From contig JAFMSR010000007.1 in the NCBI GenBank assembly GCA_022818135.1, forward strand, positions 7,300,543 through 7,364,542: a stretch of DNA of 64,000 nucleotides, read 5' to 3'. The translations under genes and the position numbers were made by a program. The DNA is from Saxidomus purpurata (lineage: Eukaryota; Mollusca; Bivalvia; Venerida; Veneridae). Within the stretch, counting starts at the first letter, position 1; every line of letters starts with the position of its first letter. The notes beneath the pieces were generated by a model. That model was not told the origin of the DNA, made no database searches, and worked only from the letters and a program-made list of their open reading frames with translations. This document shows positions 36,261 through 48,100 of this stretch, one piece after another.

Positions 36261-36879
36261 ATTTTTAACTTTATGCAATAAAATATGAATGGCTTTTTCT
36301 TCTTTATAAATGCTATAAAAAGATCAGGATCATCTTACACTTAGGGAGAAGACAAATGTTTAGTTTACAAAAACCTTTAACATTGCACAAACCTGGAGAG
36401 AAGTTACAAAAAAAGCGCCAGTATAACTGATACAGCGTTCACTTCATCATTTCACGATGACAATGTCCTTGTATCAAATTAGATTTATTTCTACTTTAGT
36501 ATCAAATGATATATGCACCTGTGATATTTAAAGAAATGCGTCAGTTTTAGATATTTTCACATATGTCCTACATTTGATATCTGAAATTTCGCAAGTTATC
36601 AGATATTTTATGATGACTGGGCACATTGAGATAAATAATGATTATATGTCACATATATTCATAATTACAAGACAATGATAATGATATAGAGGTTAACTCA
36701 AATAAGAAATAATTATATTAAAATTGTTTGAGTATTTTAACATATTGCAAGGACACAACATTTTAACCAAGCATTGGTTAAAATCAGTAGATGTAAATGA
36801 CAATATTCATTTTAGCGTTGGTGTTGTAACAATGTTACTGTAAATAGAATAATTTGATGTTACAGTATCATTTTATTGA

Positions 36880-37685
36880 AGGGAGTATCCGCCAAACTCT
36901 GTGCATTTATATGACATGCTTCTAATGCTTAATCAGAAACGTTGCATGCTCATTTGTCTTGTTAACTTCCTCTTACACGTATGAAATATCCGCCAAAACT
37001 CTATGCATCTTTATGACAACTCAAATGTATTTTAGGCTTGCTTATTCATGAACGTTGTAGATTCATTACATCTTGCATACATTCACCAGGCAATGTAACT
37101 TAGTGCTACTTTGTACATCTTTGTACTTTCATTCATCTTAGTCATACAGATGCATTACAGTTGCCATTAAGATGCATAGAGTTTTGACGGATATTACATA
37201 CGTATGGGAATATCCGCCAAAACTCTATGCATCTATATATGACATGCTTATTCATAAACGTTGCATGTTCATTTGTCTTAAAGTTTAATGGCCGTACTTC
37301 AGAGTAAGATACACAGAAAGATAATTCAACAAGACAAATGAGCCTACAAATAAAATGCAAAATTTATGAATAAGCATGCATAGTGTTTTGACGGATATTC
37401 CCCTACGTATATAGTATCCGCCCAAACTCCATGGATCTTAATGGCAACTGTAATTCGTCCACATGACTTGCTTATTTATGAATGTTGCAGACTCATTTGT
37501 CTTGTTCACTACATCTTCCATAAATTTACCATGCTATGTTACTTCAGTGCTACTTCATACTTTCATTCATCTTACTTCTTTATTCTCGGAATGTCTTAGA
37601 TGTACTAAGCATAAGAACGCTTATGAATAAGCATGTCATATAGATGCACAGAATTTTGGCGGATATTGCAATCCATATCATTATA
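36880..37685. repeat. cluster of inverted and direct ATCCGCCAAAACTCTATGCA modules
   Basis: At least seven copies of a roughly 30-bp word: direct near 36884, 36987, 37208 and 37411, inverted near 37165, 37375 and 37630. Two inverted/direct pairs meet head to head at GGATATT-CATACGTATG-AATATCC and at CCTACGTATATAG. Likely tips of nested MITEs. Confidence 0.7.
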
Positions 37686-37689
37686 TACT

Positions 37690-39031
37690 CGTTCTCTCAG
37701 TTATATATAGTTACTCAGCACAGTTTCTTTAATCCTGACTAACTCACTCACTCACGTAATCAATCAGTCACCCGCTCACACAGTCTCTTATTCCCATGCT
37801 TAAATATCAATGGGCAAAAACTGGAAGATATTCCGTAACCTTTTAGACTGACTATCCAATTCAAGCGGTTCGCTTTTGTAGGGCAAGATGTAAGTAGCAC
37901 TGAGATACGTTAAGCGGTTGACTATGGAACCAATAACACAATTGAACAATGTCAAGCAATAAGTTCAAACATCGTATACGTGTCTTAAATGATTAATACC
38001 ATTGCCGATGATTCTTCTTATTCCGTGGTTGGAAATGGACAAAACACAAGGTGTATGCACAATCATAGTATGCCATCTTGAAATGATTTCAGAAATTAAA
38101 TTCGCAAATACTGACAAAACAGACGTTATTAATTTCAAGATATTATGTTTTTCGGCTTGAATGGCCTGTTCCTATTACCAGATATCCAAACGACAACACG
38201 ATCATCGTTTACTGTGTTTGTCAACTGAGCATTTACAATATGTCCGTTAAGTTAATGAGAAATGAACAGATTAGGGTTTGAGTTTTGAAGAAGTCGGTTG
38301 TAATATTAGTTGTGTAGTCAAGCCATGGTAGGAAATTGGTGAGGGTTAGAATTTACGTTCACGGAAACAAGCTAGAAAAAAAATTAAATTGCATTTCTTG
38401 TCTGAACTTGAATGAAACAATCAGTCGAAAGTTGATACATTATAAATATAAAAAGGGAGACCACTCCATACGACAAAGCAAGCTAAATCCTCAAGGAATT
38501 ATGAATGTAATGTTTCTAAATGATGACAGACAACGATTGTTGTGCGGTATATTTAGACACATGTCCACACCTTTGTTTTTAAATTCAGTTTACTATAGCA
38601 ATAAGACTGACGCTTGAACTACATGTACATGTAATCAATTATAAAACATGAAGTCTGGAAACAGTTTTTGGTCGTATCTTTTTCTGTTACCGTGCACATC
38701 ATATTATATATCTTGCTATATGTACGCACTCGTAATTTAATTACATGTATAACGAATCCGAACTCCTGGCTGTATTTCATTCATGACCAGATATATTATT
38801 TCTTAAATGGTAAACCCCAGTGTAAGGGATGTAAAGCTCTTTAGATGTCAGCATTTATCGGAGTAATAAAACAAAAGAACATTTATATACCTAGTTAGTT
38901 ATCTCTCATACCAACTTTTTAAAGCAGAAAAGTTCACAACATTGTCAGTAAATAATTTTAATCAAAGCTTAGTAAATTCAACTTTTTCGATCGATTAACG
39001 AATTTCATGCTTTCTTTAAAGTACATGCCCA
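37690..39031. other. no gene seen
   Basis: A 93-codon plus frame at 38336-38617 has no motif, no Kozak support and no splice context. 37735-37790 is CTCACT-rich low complexity. The 3' UTR of the CUB/LDLa gene enters from the right. Confidence 0.5.
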
Positions 39032-39178
39032 TCAGTATTTCGGATACTGACCGCCCGGATATCCTGGTGGTGGTTGGGCAGGATACGACTGTGGGTACTG
39101 TTGGGGCATAGGCTGGTTGTACCCTGTGGTTGTTGCTGCGGTAACGACATTCACCGGCTGATGGACCTGTGCTCCGAC
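39032..39178 (-). CDS. CUB/LDLa gene exon 6, cytoplasmic tail
   Basis: Acceptor TTATTATCTTAG. Encodes VGAQVHQPVNVVTAATTTGY, then MPQQYPQSYP and PPPGYPGGQYPKY, then TGA. Low-complexity Pro/Tyr/Gln tail with one PPGY. A possible ATTAAA signal lies at 38957-38962 on the minus strand. Confidence 0.85.
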   Translation of the reverse strand, partial: VGAQVHQPVNVVTAATTTGYNQPMPQQYPQSYPAQPPPGYPGGQYPKY

Positions 39179-42100
39179 CTAAGATAATAAGCAGAAAAAA
39201 ATAAGTGAAATTCACTAACAATGAGACTATCACAAGTTCGAACAGGGAGCTACCACCGACTTATACATATATAAAAAGCGTACAACCAAAGTTGTAATTT
39301 AAGTATATCACTTTGTATTACAATTGTTTTTTCTATTGAGCACAGAGAATGTCCTCTTCCGACAAAAATTGCTAATCTACCTGGATCTATGTTTCAAACG
39401 CTTATTTTTATTTCATATTACGATAAGGAGAAATAATTTAGTTTCAGTTTTCAATTTATTCATTATGCTTTATACAACAAACTTGGCCAAAATGTTGGCA
39501 GTAATATTACTTTAAAGGGGCACTCCCTACATCTAGCCGATTACAATCTCTAAACATGAATTGTGTTCAATTTAGTAATAAAGAACTTGTCACGATAACT
39601 TAACAAAGGACTGGGTACGTTACCTCCAGCAAGATATTTAACAATAATAACGCTACTAGGAGGAACGTGTTCATGTTTTACGATTTAATGTTTTTTGTAA
39701 TCTACATCTTTATTTCAAGTTCTGTAAGATAGAGCACAAAACGCAGCCGATCTTCAACAACAAAGTTCAACGTAAAACATTGACAGACCACGTAGATCGT
39801 TCACCTTGGTCTAAAAGAAACTGAAACAATAAATGCAATTATTTTACTATCTCAAAGCATTCTTCATGGGTTTCGATCCTTTGATTGTAGAATGCAGCTG
39901 CCGCGACATATGGTTCGAATCACACACTCTCAATATCAGAATAGTTAATGTTATGAAAATGTCGGTCTAGCCAACTAGCTTATAAAGCTTACCACTTTGT
40001 TGTCTAATGTCAGCCAACTTTCTGATACAACTTACCACTCTGTTGTCTAACGTCAGCCAACTATATAGCTGACACAACTTACCACTCTGTTGTCTAACGT
40101 CAGCCAACTATATAGCTGACACAACTTACTACTCTGTTGTCTAATGTCAGCCAACTATAAAGCTGACACAACTTTCACTCTGTTGTCTAACGTCAGTCAA
40201 CTATATAGCTGACACAACTTACCACTCTGTTATCTAACGTCAGCCAACTATATAGCTGACACAACTTACCACTCTGTTGTCTAACGTCAGCCAACTATAT
40301 AGCTGACACAACTTACCACTCTGTTGTCTATCGTCAGCCAACTATATAGCTGACACAACTTTTCACTCTGTTGTCTAACGTCAGCCAACTATATAGCTGA
40401 CACAACTGACCACTCTGTTGTCTAACGTCAGCCAACTATATAGCTGACACAACTTACCACTCTGTTATCTAACGTCAGCCAACTAGCTTATAAAACTTGC
40501 CACTGGCTTATGCCAGTTAACTTGTTTATAGAACGTACCACTCTGACATCTAACGCCAGTTACCTAGCTTATAGATCTAGATCTTACCACTCTGTTAGCG
40601 AGCATATAGAACTTAACACTTGGTTATCTAACTTTAATATAACTAACTTACATAAGCTATTCTACGTCGACGTAATACAACGCCAATTACAGTCACAAAA
40701 ATGACAAAGATAATTGAGCCAACGACAATTCCGGCAATGGCGCCACCAGCAATCACGACGCTACAGTCGGAATAATCTCCACACGGATTGTATCCATTAC
40801 ATGTTAGGCTGTCCGAAATACAGCGGCCGTTGTTACAAGAGTACTCATAGGAATAGCAAATACCTACAACAGAACGATATAGAAACACTCAGGCATTTAC
40901 AAAAGCCGTACAGATCGTTATGTAAAACTATAATGTTAAAGATAGAATATACTTTAAGTTGTCATTTGGTGAAATTCATGGTAACAGATAACCTGCGACG
41001 GCAATAACAATGTTCTATCAAATGGCTAAAAGACCACAAACTGCTGAAATCCAGATATACAATAAGTGACATCACACTCTTGAAGACTATGTCACCGCTG
41101 ATGAGAATGTCACCGCTGATGCTAACTTTATAATATATATTTTTAAAACATTTATTCAATATGGTTGCAGAGTCTCGTCAATTTGTAAAAAGAACAGGCC
41201 TAGTGTTTCAAATTGCTACAGATCTAGGATGTAGTTAAACGAACTATTTTGTGTGAATACGCAAAATAGTTCGCGTATTAATCTTCCTCATTGGAATTCT
41301 TGACTTATAATTCAGTGGTTTCACAACTAAATCTGGTAAAGCAAGGTCTTGTTACCAGGTCTTGTTATCAGGTCTTGGTTAAAGTGGCAGTGTAGATATG
41401 AAATCTGTTAAGATGTTGAATCAAGTGTGTATATCTATGAAGGAAATTCAGATACAAAAAAATGTGCGCTACTGTAACGCAGAATGTAATATAGTATGTA
41501 GCAAGATACAAGGATATTATACCTGTATGATAACTTGTAGCGATCATATCAAACCCACTGAGCTGAAACGAACTGTCACTGACAAATCTCAGGTACACAT
41601 AGTTTCCGGAAGATTTGTACACACTACTGCTCATGTACAAGCCACATTGTTTTCCATACAAGCCTATAGCGAAACAGAAGGAAATTTCAGTTCTGAAACG
41701 ATCTACTTTATTACATGTCATTTAAGGGACCTAGCTTTGATCATACCAAACAAAGAAAATATTCATCTAGATTTTATTAGGAAATTAATTTATTAAGTAC
41801 ATGTAGTCCAGTATATATCGAGACATCTATCATGGAAATTATCTGGTTTGTTGGTGATGATGAAGTTGTCTCCATTGAATTTAAAAACCCTATTAGCGTT
41901 CACAACAGAAGTACCGGTTTACACTGAGTAAAGCATTGTCAGAAGTATTGCGGCAGTGGTGACAGTGGGTTATATAGTGTCGTTGATAAAATACTATTCT
42001 TTCGTAACAAATTTCCACATGTAAATTCGAAAATTTTACTTGAATGTCCCCCATTACGATGATGTAGAGTATTTAACAAAACATCTTATCTTCCTTACAT

Positions 42101-45100
42101 TAGACTTGTCTAGGAATAAAAGGAAAACAAACAAACAAAAACGTATTTAAAACGAAAATAGTAATCGCCGTTTTAGAATGTTTATGAAAGCATCAGAAAG
42201 TTAGAGCCATTTATAAAAGCTTCTCTCCTTGATTTATAGACATGTAAGTCATATGTTTGAAAGTTTCAATTTCAGGATTAAAGATACTATCGTACGTAAA
42301 TCGGTCACTCTTTACTGGAAACAACTTTCCCATAGACTCATTATCAGCTGGTAAAGGTAGAAAGATTAAACATAAAAGTGCCATGCGACCATGTAAACTA
42401 TAACCTACCTGACACATTACATGTAAATTATAATCTACCTGACACATTACATGTAAACTATAACCTACCTGACACATAAGAGGATGATGAGTAACGCCCG
42501 TCGCGAACCTCCAGCCAATCATTAGAGCAACTTGAGCTCGTTTCCACATTAAAACCCTGAAAGTGAAAAGGAAACAAACATTTACTCCAAGTGTATAAAA
42601 AGGGTTTAATCTTTCAAGAAGATCGCGTATTGAAAAGGGACAATTGAAAATATGCTTTAACTCTCAAAAATAAATATCTTGTAAGACAACTTTAAAGGTT
42701 TAATAGTGTTGCAACTTCCTTCCTGTATTGAGATGATGAATTTTTAATTATATCATGTTACAAACGGTAATGATTTGGTAAAGTTCTTTTCCTTTTTGAA
42801 AGTTTTAGGGGTAATGTAATTCAAATCCAAATATTCATGTTGCGGCATGGATTTGACAACTGCAACAAGCAATATTCCCCGGTTACTACTAGAAATAAGC
42901 CTCAGTAGCATATCATGATGCAGCACTATAACGGAAGTGTAACAGGTCTGTCTTGTTTTACTAATCTTATCGGTAATTGCTGCAATTTCTATAACTGAAA
43001 AGAAAAGCGTTGGTCACGATGTATCTCTTACAGCTTCAAGTTAGTTAACTAGTTAAGTAGGTGTCTCTTTAATGCCTCATTGAGAAAAGGATGACTGATA
43101 TTGCAAGCAAGAGCAGACGTGTACAGAAACGTTTGTTTCACGCGGAAGGAGGGGGTCCTTGACTTTATTAATCTCTAGAACAATCTACGGATCGCTGTTC
43201 ATATTGATCCAGTCACATTAAACATAATTAATAAAATCTTTAGAAGTATTATAACATAACCTAAAAGTTTCAGCTATGCATTACAGTCATTATCGACAGA
43301 ATATACTGCAGTACCGTGAACCATTCAATAATATATGTAGAGTTGTTGTTGTACAATTAATGGGTGGATGCGATTTATTACAGAGGGCCTCTATATTGAT
43401 TAATTGGGATAAAGCCATAGGTTCTTCTTTGAAATTGTATCTGTGTATCATTTTACGTTCATTGAACACATAATCTATGTTTCGAGAATATAATCGGCTA
43501 GATGTATGGTATGTCCCTTTAAAAAGATTATGTCGTAGGTTTACTTTCTGTTCTGTGATGGGGCATGTGTTTACCAGGCCTGCAAAGGCACAATTACACA
43601 AGGAAATAAATAATTTCTGGTGGAAAAAAGAAAAAGTCAGGCGTAAGCCATATCGACTGTATTCCAAGTGCCCAATGCATGAAAATGCATATCATTACAA
43701 TATTACAGGCGCGCAATGCTAACAAATAGCATGAAACGAAAGCAAATAAGATGAACAAATGAAATGAAACAACTAATTACCTGCAAAGGCACAATTACAC
43801 AAGGAAATAAATAATTTCTGGTGGAAAAAGAAAAGTCAGGCGTAAGCCATATCGACTGTATTCCAAGTGCGCATGCGCCGGGTGAAACCCGGGAATGTCA
43901 AATTCGTGAAAGAGGCCCGTCATGCAAAATTAGTCGTTAGGTAATGAAATGAGATGAATGTTAATGTGGATGAAGAAAAATTAAATGAGTGGGAAATTTA
44001 TAGGATGTATGGTCTGGTAAAGGATGTATGGCCTGTAATATTACATATACTTACAAATACAACAAATATATATACAAGAGACATGGACAGAACATATACT
44101 TAGGAACGAGGACATATAACATATAAACAAAATTAATGTGGTGTTCAACCTCGTGACAATTACTTTAATGGATAGATTTTCCTTACAAAACCTTCTCTAA
44201 GGCTTGGACCGGGTAAGAGTTGTGTTACTACTGGTATGCTGCAACTTGGTTTAAACACTAGTTACCAACAGACGGTTAACGGACCATCCGAAAGAGGTAA
44301 CTACGCATGAAACAGATTTGTTCTGTGCTTTGGTTCGTGTTTGTTATATATTCTGTTAATCAGACGTCCTTTACCTTTGTTCTTGGCAAAAGCGTTGCCA
44401 CTATACAGATATTTCTACCTTGCCTGTCGACTTTTCTATACTTTATTATTCTCTGTGTAGGTCTAATAGAACTTAATGTTTCCTTATTTTACGTAAAATG
44501 AGAATAGAACGGGCCTTGCTTTATAATGGTTTATCCTTTGCCAGTTTAAAAAGTATACATTAATGATCAGTTTTTATTTGTATATACATTTACAATACAG
44601 ACATGTTAACATTAAAACAACGCATATACAAAAATATTGAATAAGAAGTGTTAAGTGTAATATCAATCGTACAGATATAGAGCAGGCTTCGGGTTCATCC
44701 TTGAAACACTGCCGTTGTTAGTCCACATGACAAAAAGGGACGTAAGTCTTGATTGAAACAAGCAAAATATATGGTGTGTTCTTCTGTTGTTTACAATGTT
44801 TCTATTTTGTGTAAGCTATCTTCGCATTCATACCTTTTTGCATTATACTACAGAAAATATCGGATTTTGGCAATGAGTGCATTAGTACTAATTAAACATA
44901 TCACCATGCATGTACAACGCACCCTGTTTTATTTGTCGCTTTTAAAACCATTAAAAGTAAATACGCTATCTCGAAAACAAAAAATAAAAAACATACCTTA
45001 AAGTAGAACATGATTCTCTTGCTAGAGTCTGTCTTAAGCCGGATGTAACAGTTCATGCCTGGCCTGTAGGAGCTTCTGGAGGTTAGTTGAAGCCTCACCG

Positions 45101-48100
45101 AATCCCACAAACCAACATCGATATCATAACCGCACAGCTGGTCCATATACTCTAACATTGATATAATATATGTAATATATTTAATAGATATAATGTGATA
45201 CATAATTCAGTTTGAGCTTAATATTTTAAGGTACGCCTGGTCAAAGCTTATGTTTTATTCACCAAAACCTTCAAAGTAAACGTTTTATATGTTTAAATCG
45301 TTACACACATACCACAAGACAAGAAATAAGACAAATGTAAAAACTCTCTTAAATGTCACGGTTACCACCAATGGGTAAGCCCCTAGACCCTACAGTTTTA
45401 TTGCATTTTGCCTTGTTTAATGAATCCGTATCACAGATATCTGAAAAAGAAATGCTTCAATTTTAAGATCATTTTTGTATGATCAGGTGGTAAAACCTTC
45501 CATCAGAGCACAAATCAGAACGTAAAATAAATTTGAAGACAGATATAGAAAAACTCTGTGACATGATTTCCTCAGGCAGGGAGCAATAAAACCGTTTGAT
45601 GTAGGGGGGTTACCTCTAGTTAATGTTGATAAAGGGTAATACATATTTTATATTTCCTCACATATTTTGTTTTGTAACCATGCGCACCATCGCTTGTTTT
45701 GTTTCATTTGTTTAGACGTATAAAAGACCGTTTACCAAAAAGTTTTTCAACAAAAATACACGGCCGTCCGCCGTAGTAGCCAATGTGTTCTTCAGTCATG
45801 GAAAGTACATATTTCTTTTTATGGCACAGTGTCCTCCAATTTCCAGAAAAATAAGCAATTTGTAGATATAGTGTCCTTGTGTGTCGTGCATACCAGACAC
45901 ACTGTATTCCACAGAGAGCAGTTAATTATCAATTAAATTGGTACATTTATCTGCATTATGTGTTGAGAAATTGAACTTTCATTTGTCACGTTCAAGCAAA
46001 CTTTAGAAAATTGAGAGTGGTGTAGATTTAAAACATGTAATAATAAAGTGTACATGAGTCTCATGCATACCAGTCATACTGTATTCCACAGAGAGCAGTT
46101 AATGATCAATTAAATTTGGTACATTTATCTGCATTATGCGTTGAGAAATGGAACTTTTATTTGTCACGTTCAAGCAAACTTTAGTAAATTGATAGATCTA
46201 GTGATTTGTGTAGATTTAAAACATGTAATAAAGTGTGCATGTGTCTTATGCATACCAGTCACACTGCATTCCACAGAGAACAGTTAATTATCAATTAAAT
46301 TTGACATATTTATCTTAATTATGGTTCAACAAATGGAATTTTATTTTGTTCCAAGTTCTGTGAGAGTATAGATTAAACAAAACAATTTTGGACTGAATGC
46401 CACAGTCACACATTGCCGGTAGCATTAACGGACGTCCGACGGAGAGCAAAATTTTCAATCCGTTTGTCTCCGTTCGCGTGCGTTTATTGTACTTTTCTTG
46501 TTCGGTGAATGCGTTATTGTCAGGCGAGGTTCGTTCAATCCGGTGGAAAGTTTTGTGCATGCACAAAACTTGGAACGGACACAACCGGACAAAGGAGTCC
46601 GTTAATTGTACGATTGCTGTGCGTTAGACATGTGTTTTGTTCGGAATTCGTGCGTTCCTTGTCCTGTACTTGTTAGTTCGCCTCCGTTAATGCCCGGTGG
46701 ACCTGACTCTCGGACGGGCTACTACCTGACATGCAACAGGTGAACCGGACGTGTGCTGGACATAGCCCGCATGTTCAGCGGGCGATTACCTGACAAGGAA
46801 CTCGTGGAACTGATGAATAACGGATGTGTATCGGGGGTCTACAGGACAAAACTGACGACTTCAGTATATAACTATCGTACATGTAACGGGCCTTCAACGG
46901 GTCCGCAACGAACAATGACATACATCTTCTGGGGTATATAAAACATTGCTTTCCTATCCCACCCTTCATTAAAATATCCTTCTTACATCCCTCGGGCGAT
47001 GACCGTTTTCGGACATTGATGACATAAATATCATGGATGGTCGTGTAAGACTACGCCGGCAGAATCAAGTGGCCCTGATCTAGGCGCATATTGACCAGCT
47101 AGATGCCAATCTGTACATCTATGGACATGTTCAAAATAGAAGGAGAAGGAGGCAGAGGGGGCTGACAGCCTTTATCCTGGCCCTTGTCTAGCCTTTGGGC
47201 ATCTTGGAGAATATGCAGTTATTTAAAGAATGCAGAAGTTGGTGTGAACCCAACTGACGCCTGAAGATATATGCATCACGAATACACCGAACTATTTATA
47301 TCCGTTTTGTTCGTTACGTGACCTGTACAAATATGTTCGAAGAACGTTTTGTCAGTTTCTGATGCGTTCCACTATCGTTTTGTCCGGTTCTTGTCCGTTA
47401 CTCGTACGTTGTTTTCCGTTACGGTGACCGGTAATTGTCCGGTATTTGTCCGCCGATTGTGAGTTTAATCCGCTCCATATCCAGTGCTCTTCCGTTCGTG
47501 AGAGTCTCGAGCAGCAACGGAGACATCTTTCACAACCGGATAATTTTATTTCGCAAAGTTTCTATCCGTCAGACATCCGTTAATGCTATCCGGCAAGATT
47601 AACAGCAACCTATTACAATACTGATATCACTTTCACTTAAGTCGACTTTTACATTTTATTTATGCTAACTAATGAAGGGTACTGTGTTCTATCAGTGAAA
47701 TATATTCATATTTTATCAGTCACAGTATGATGATATCTATCTCATAATATATTATCAGTCCCAGTGTGGTGATATAGGTCTGCTGGAACAAATGTTTTCC
47801 AGTGGTACACATAAAATAAAACGAAAATGTGTTTGTTTTAGTGGATATGGAATATATCTCAACTCAAAGTGATACAAGTTTCACATATTAAATTGTATCA
47901 CTTTTCGTTGAGATATATTCCATATCCATTATCCTCAATGTTCTAAATTGTTATCACGCATTGGTTTGCTAATGATTAGCATAGGAGTATGTATTGTCCT
48001 CATTTGTAAATTATTTGTTATTTTAGAAGACAGTGTAGTTTCTGTATATTACTAAACAACTGTTTTAGAATATAAAGACATCAGACTTTACAACGTAACA

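Noticed and set aside
36048..36281. Frame with a run of RERERE
   Set aside because: Translation of the (GA)n microsatellite.
38336..38617. Plus frame of 93 codons
   Set aside because: No motif, no start context, no neighbouring exons, AT-driven composition.
39960..40490. CRISPR-like regular array
   Set aside because: Units are contiguous 47-bp tandem copies without unique spacers, in a eukaryotic intron; a minisatellite. The same applies to 59284-59925.
41398..41796. Plus-strand frame of 132 codons
   Set aside because: It is the shadow of CUB exon 4 on the minus strand, which has CUB motifs and correct splice phases.
42211..42549. Minus-strand frame of 112 codons
   Set aside because: It reads exon 3 in the wrong frame and then runs through the triplicated splice donor into the intron.
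43290..43667. Minus frame of 125 codons
   Set aside because: It overlaps a 95-bp direct repeat and has no recognisable domain or splice context; most likely chance.
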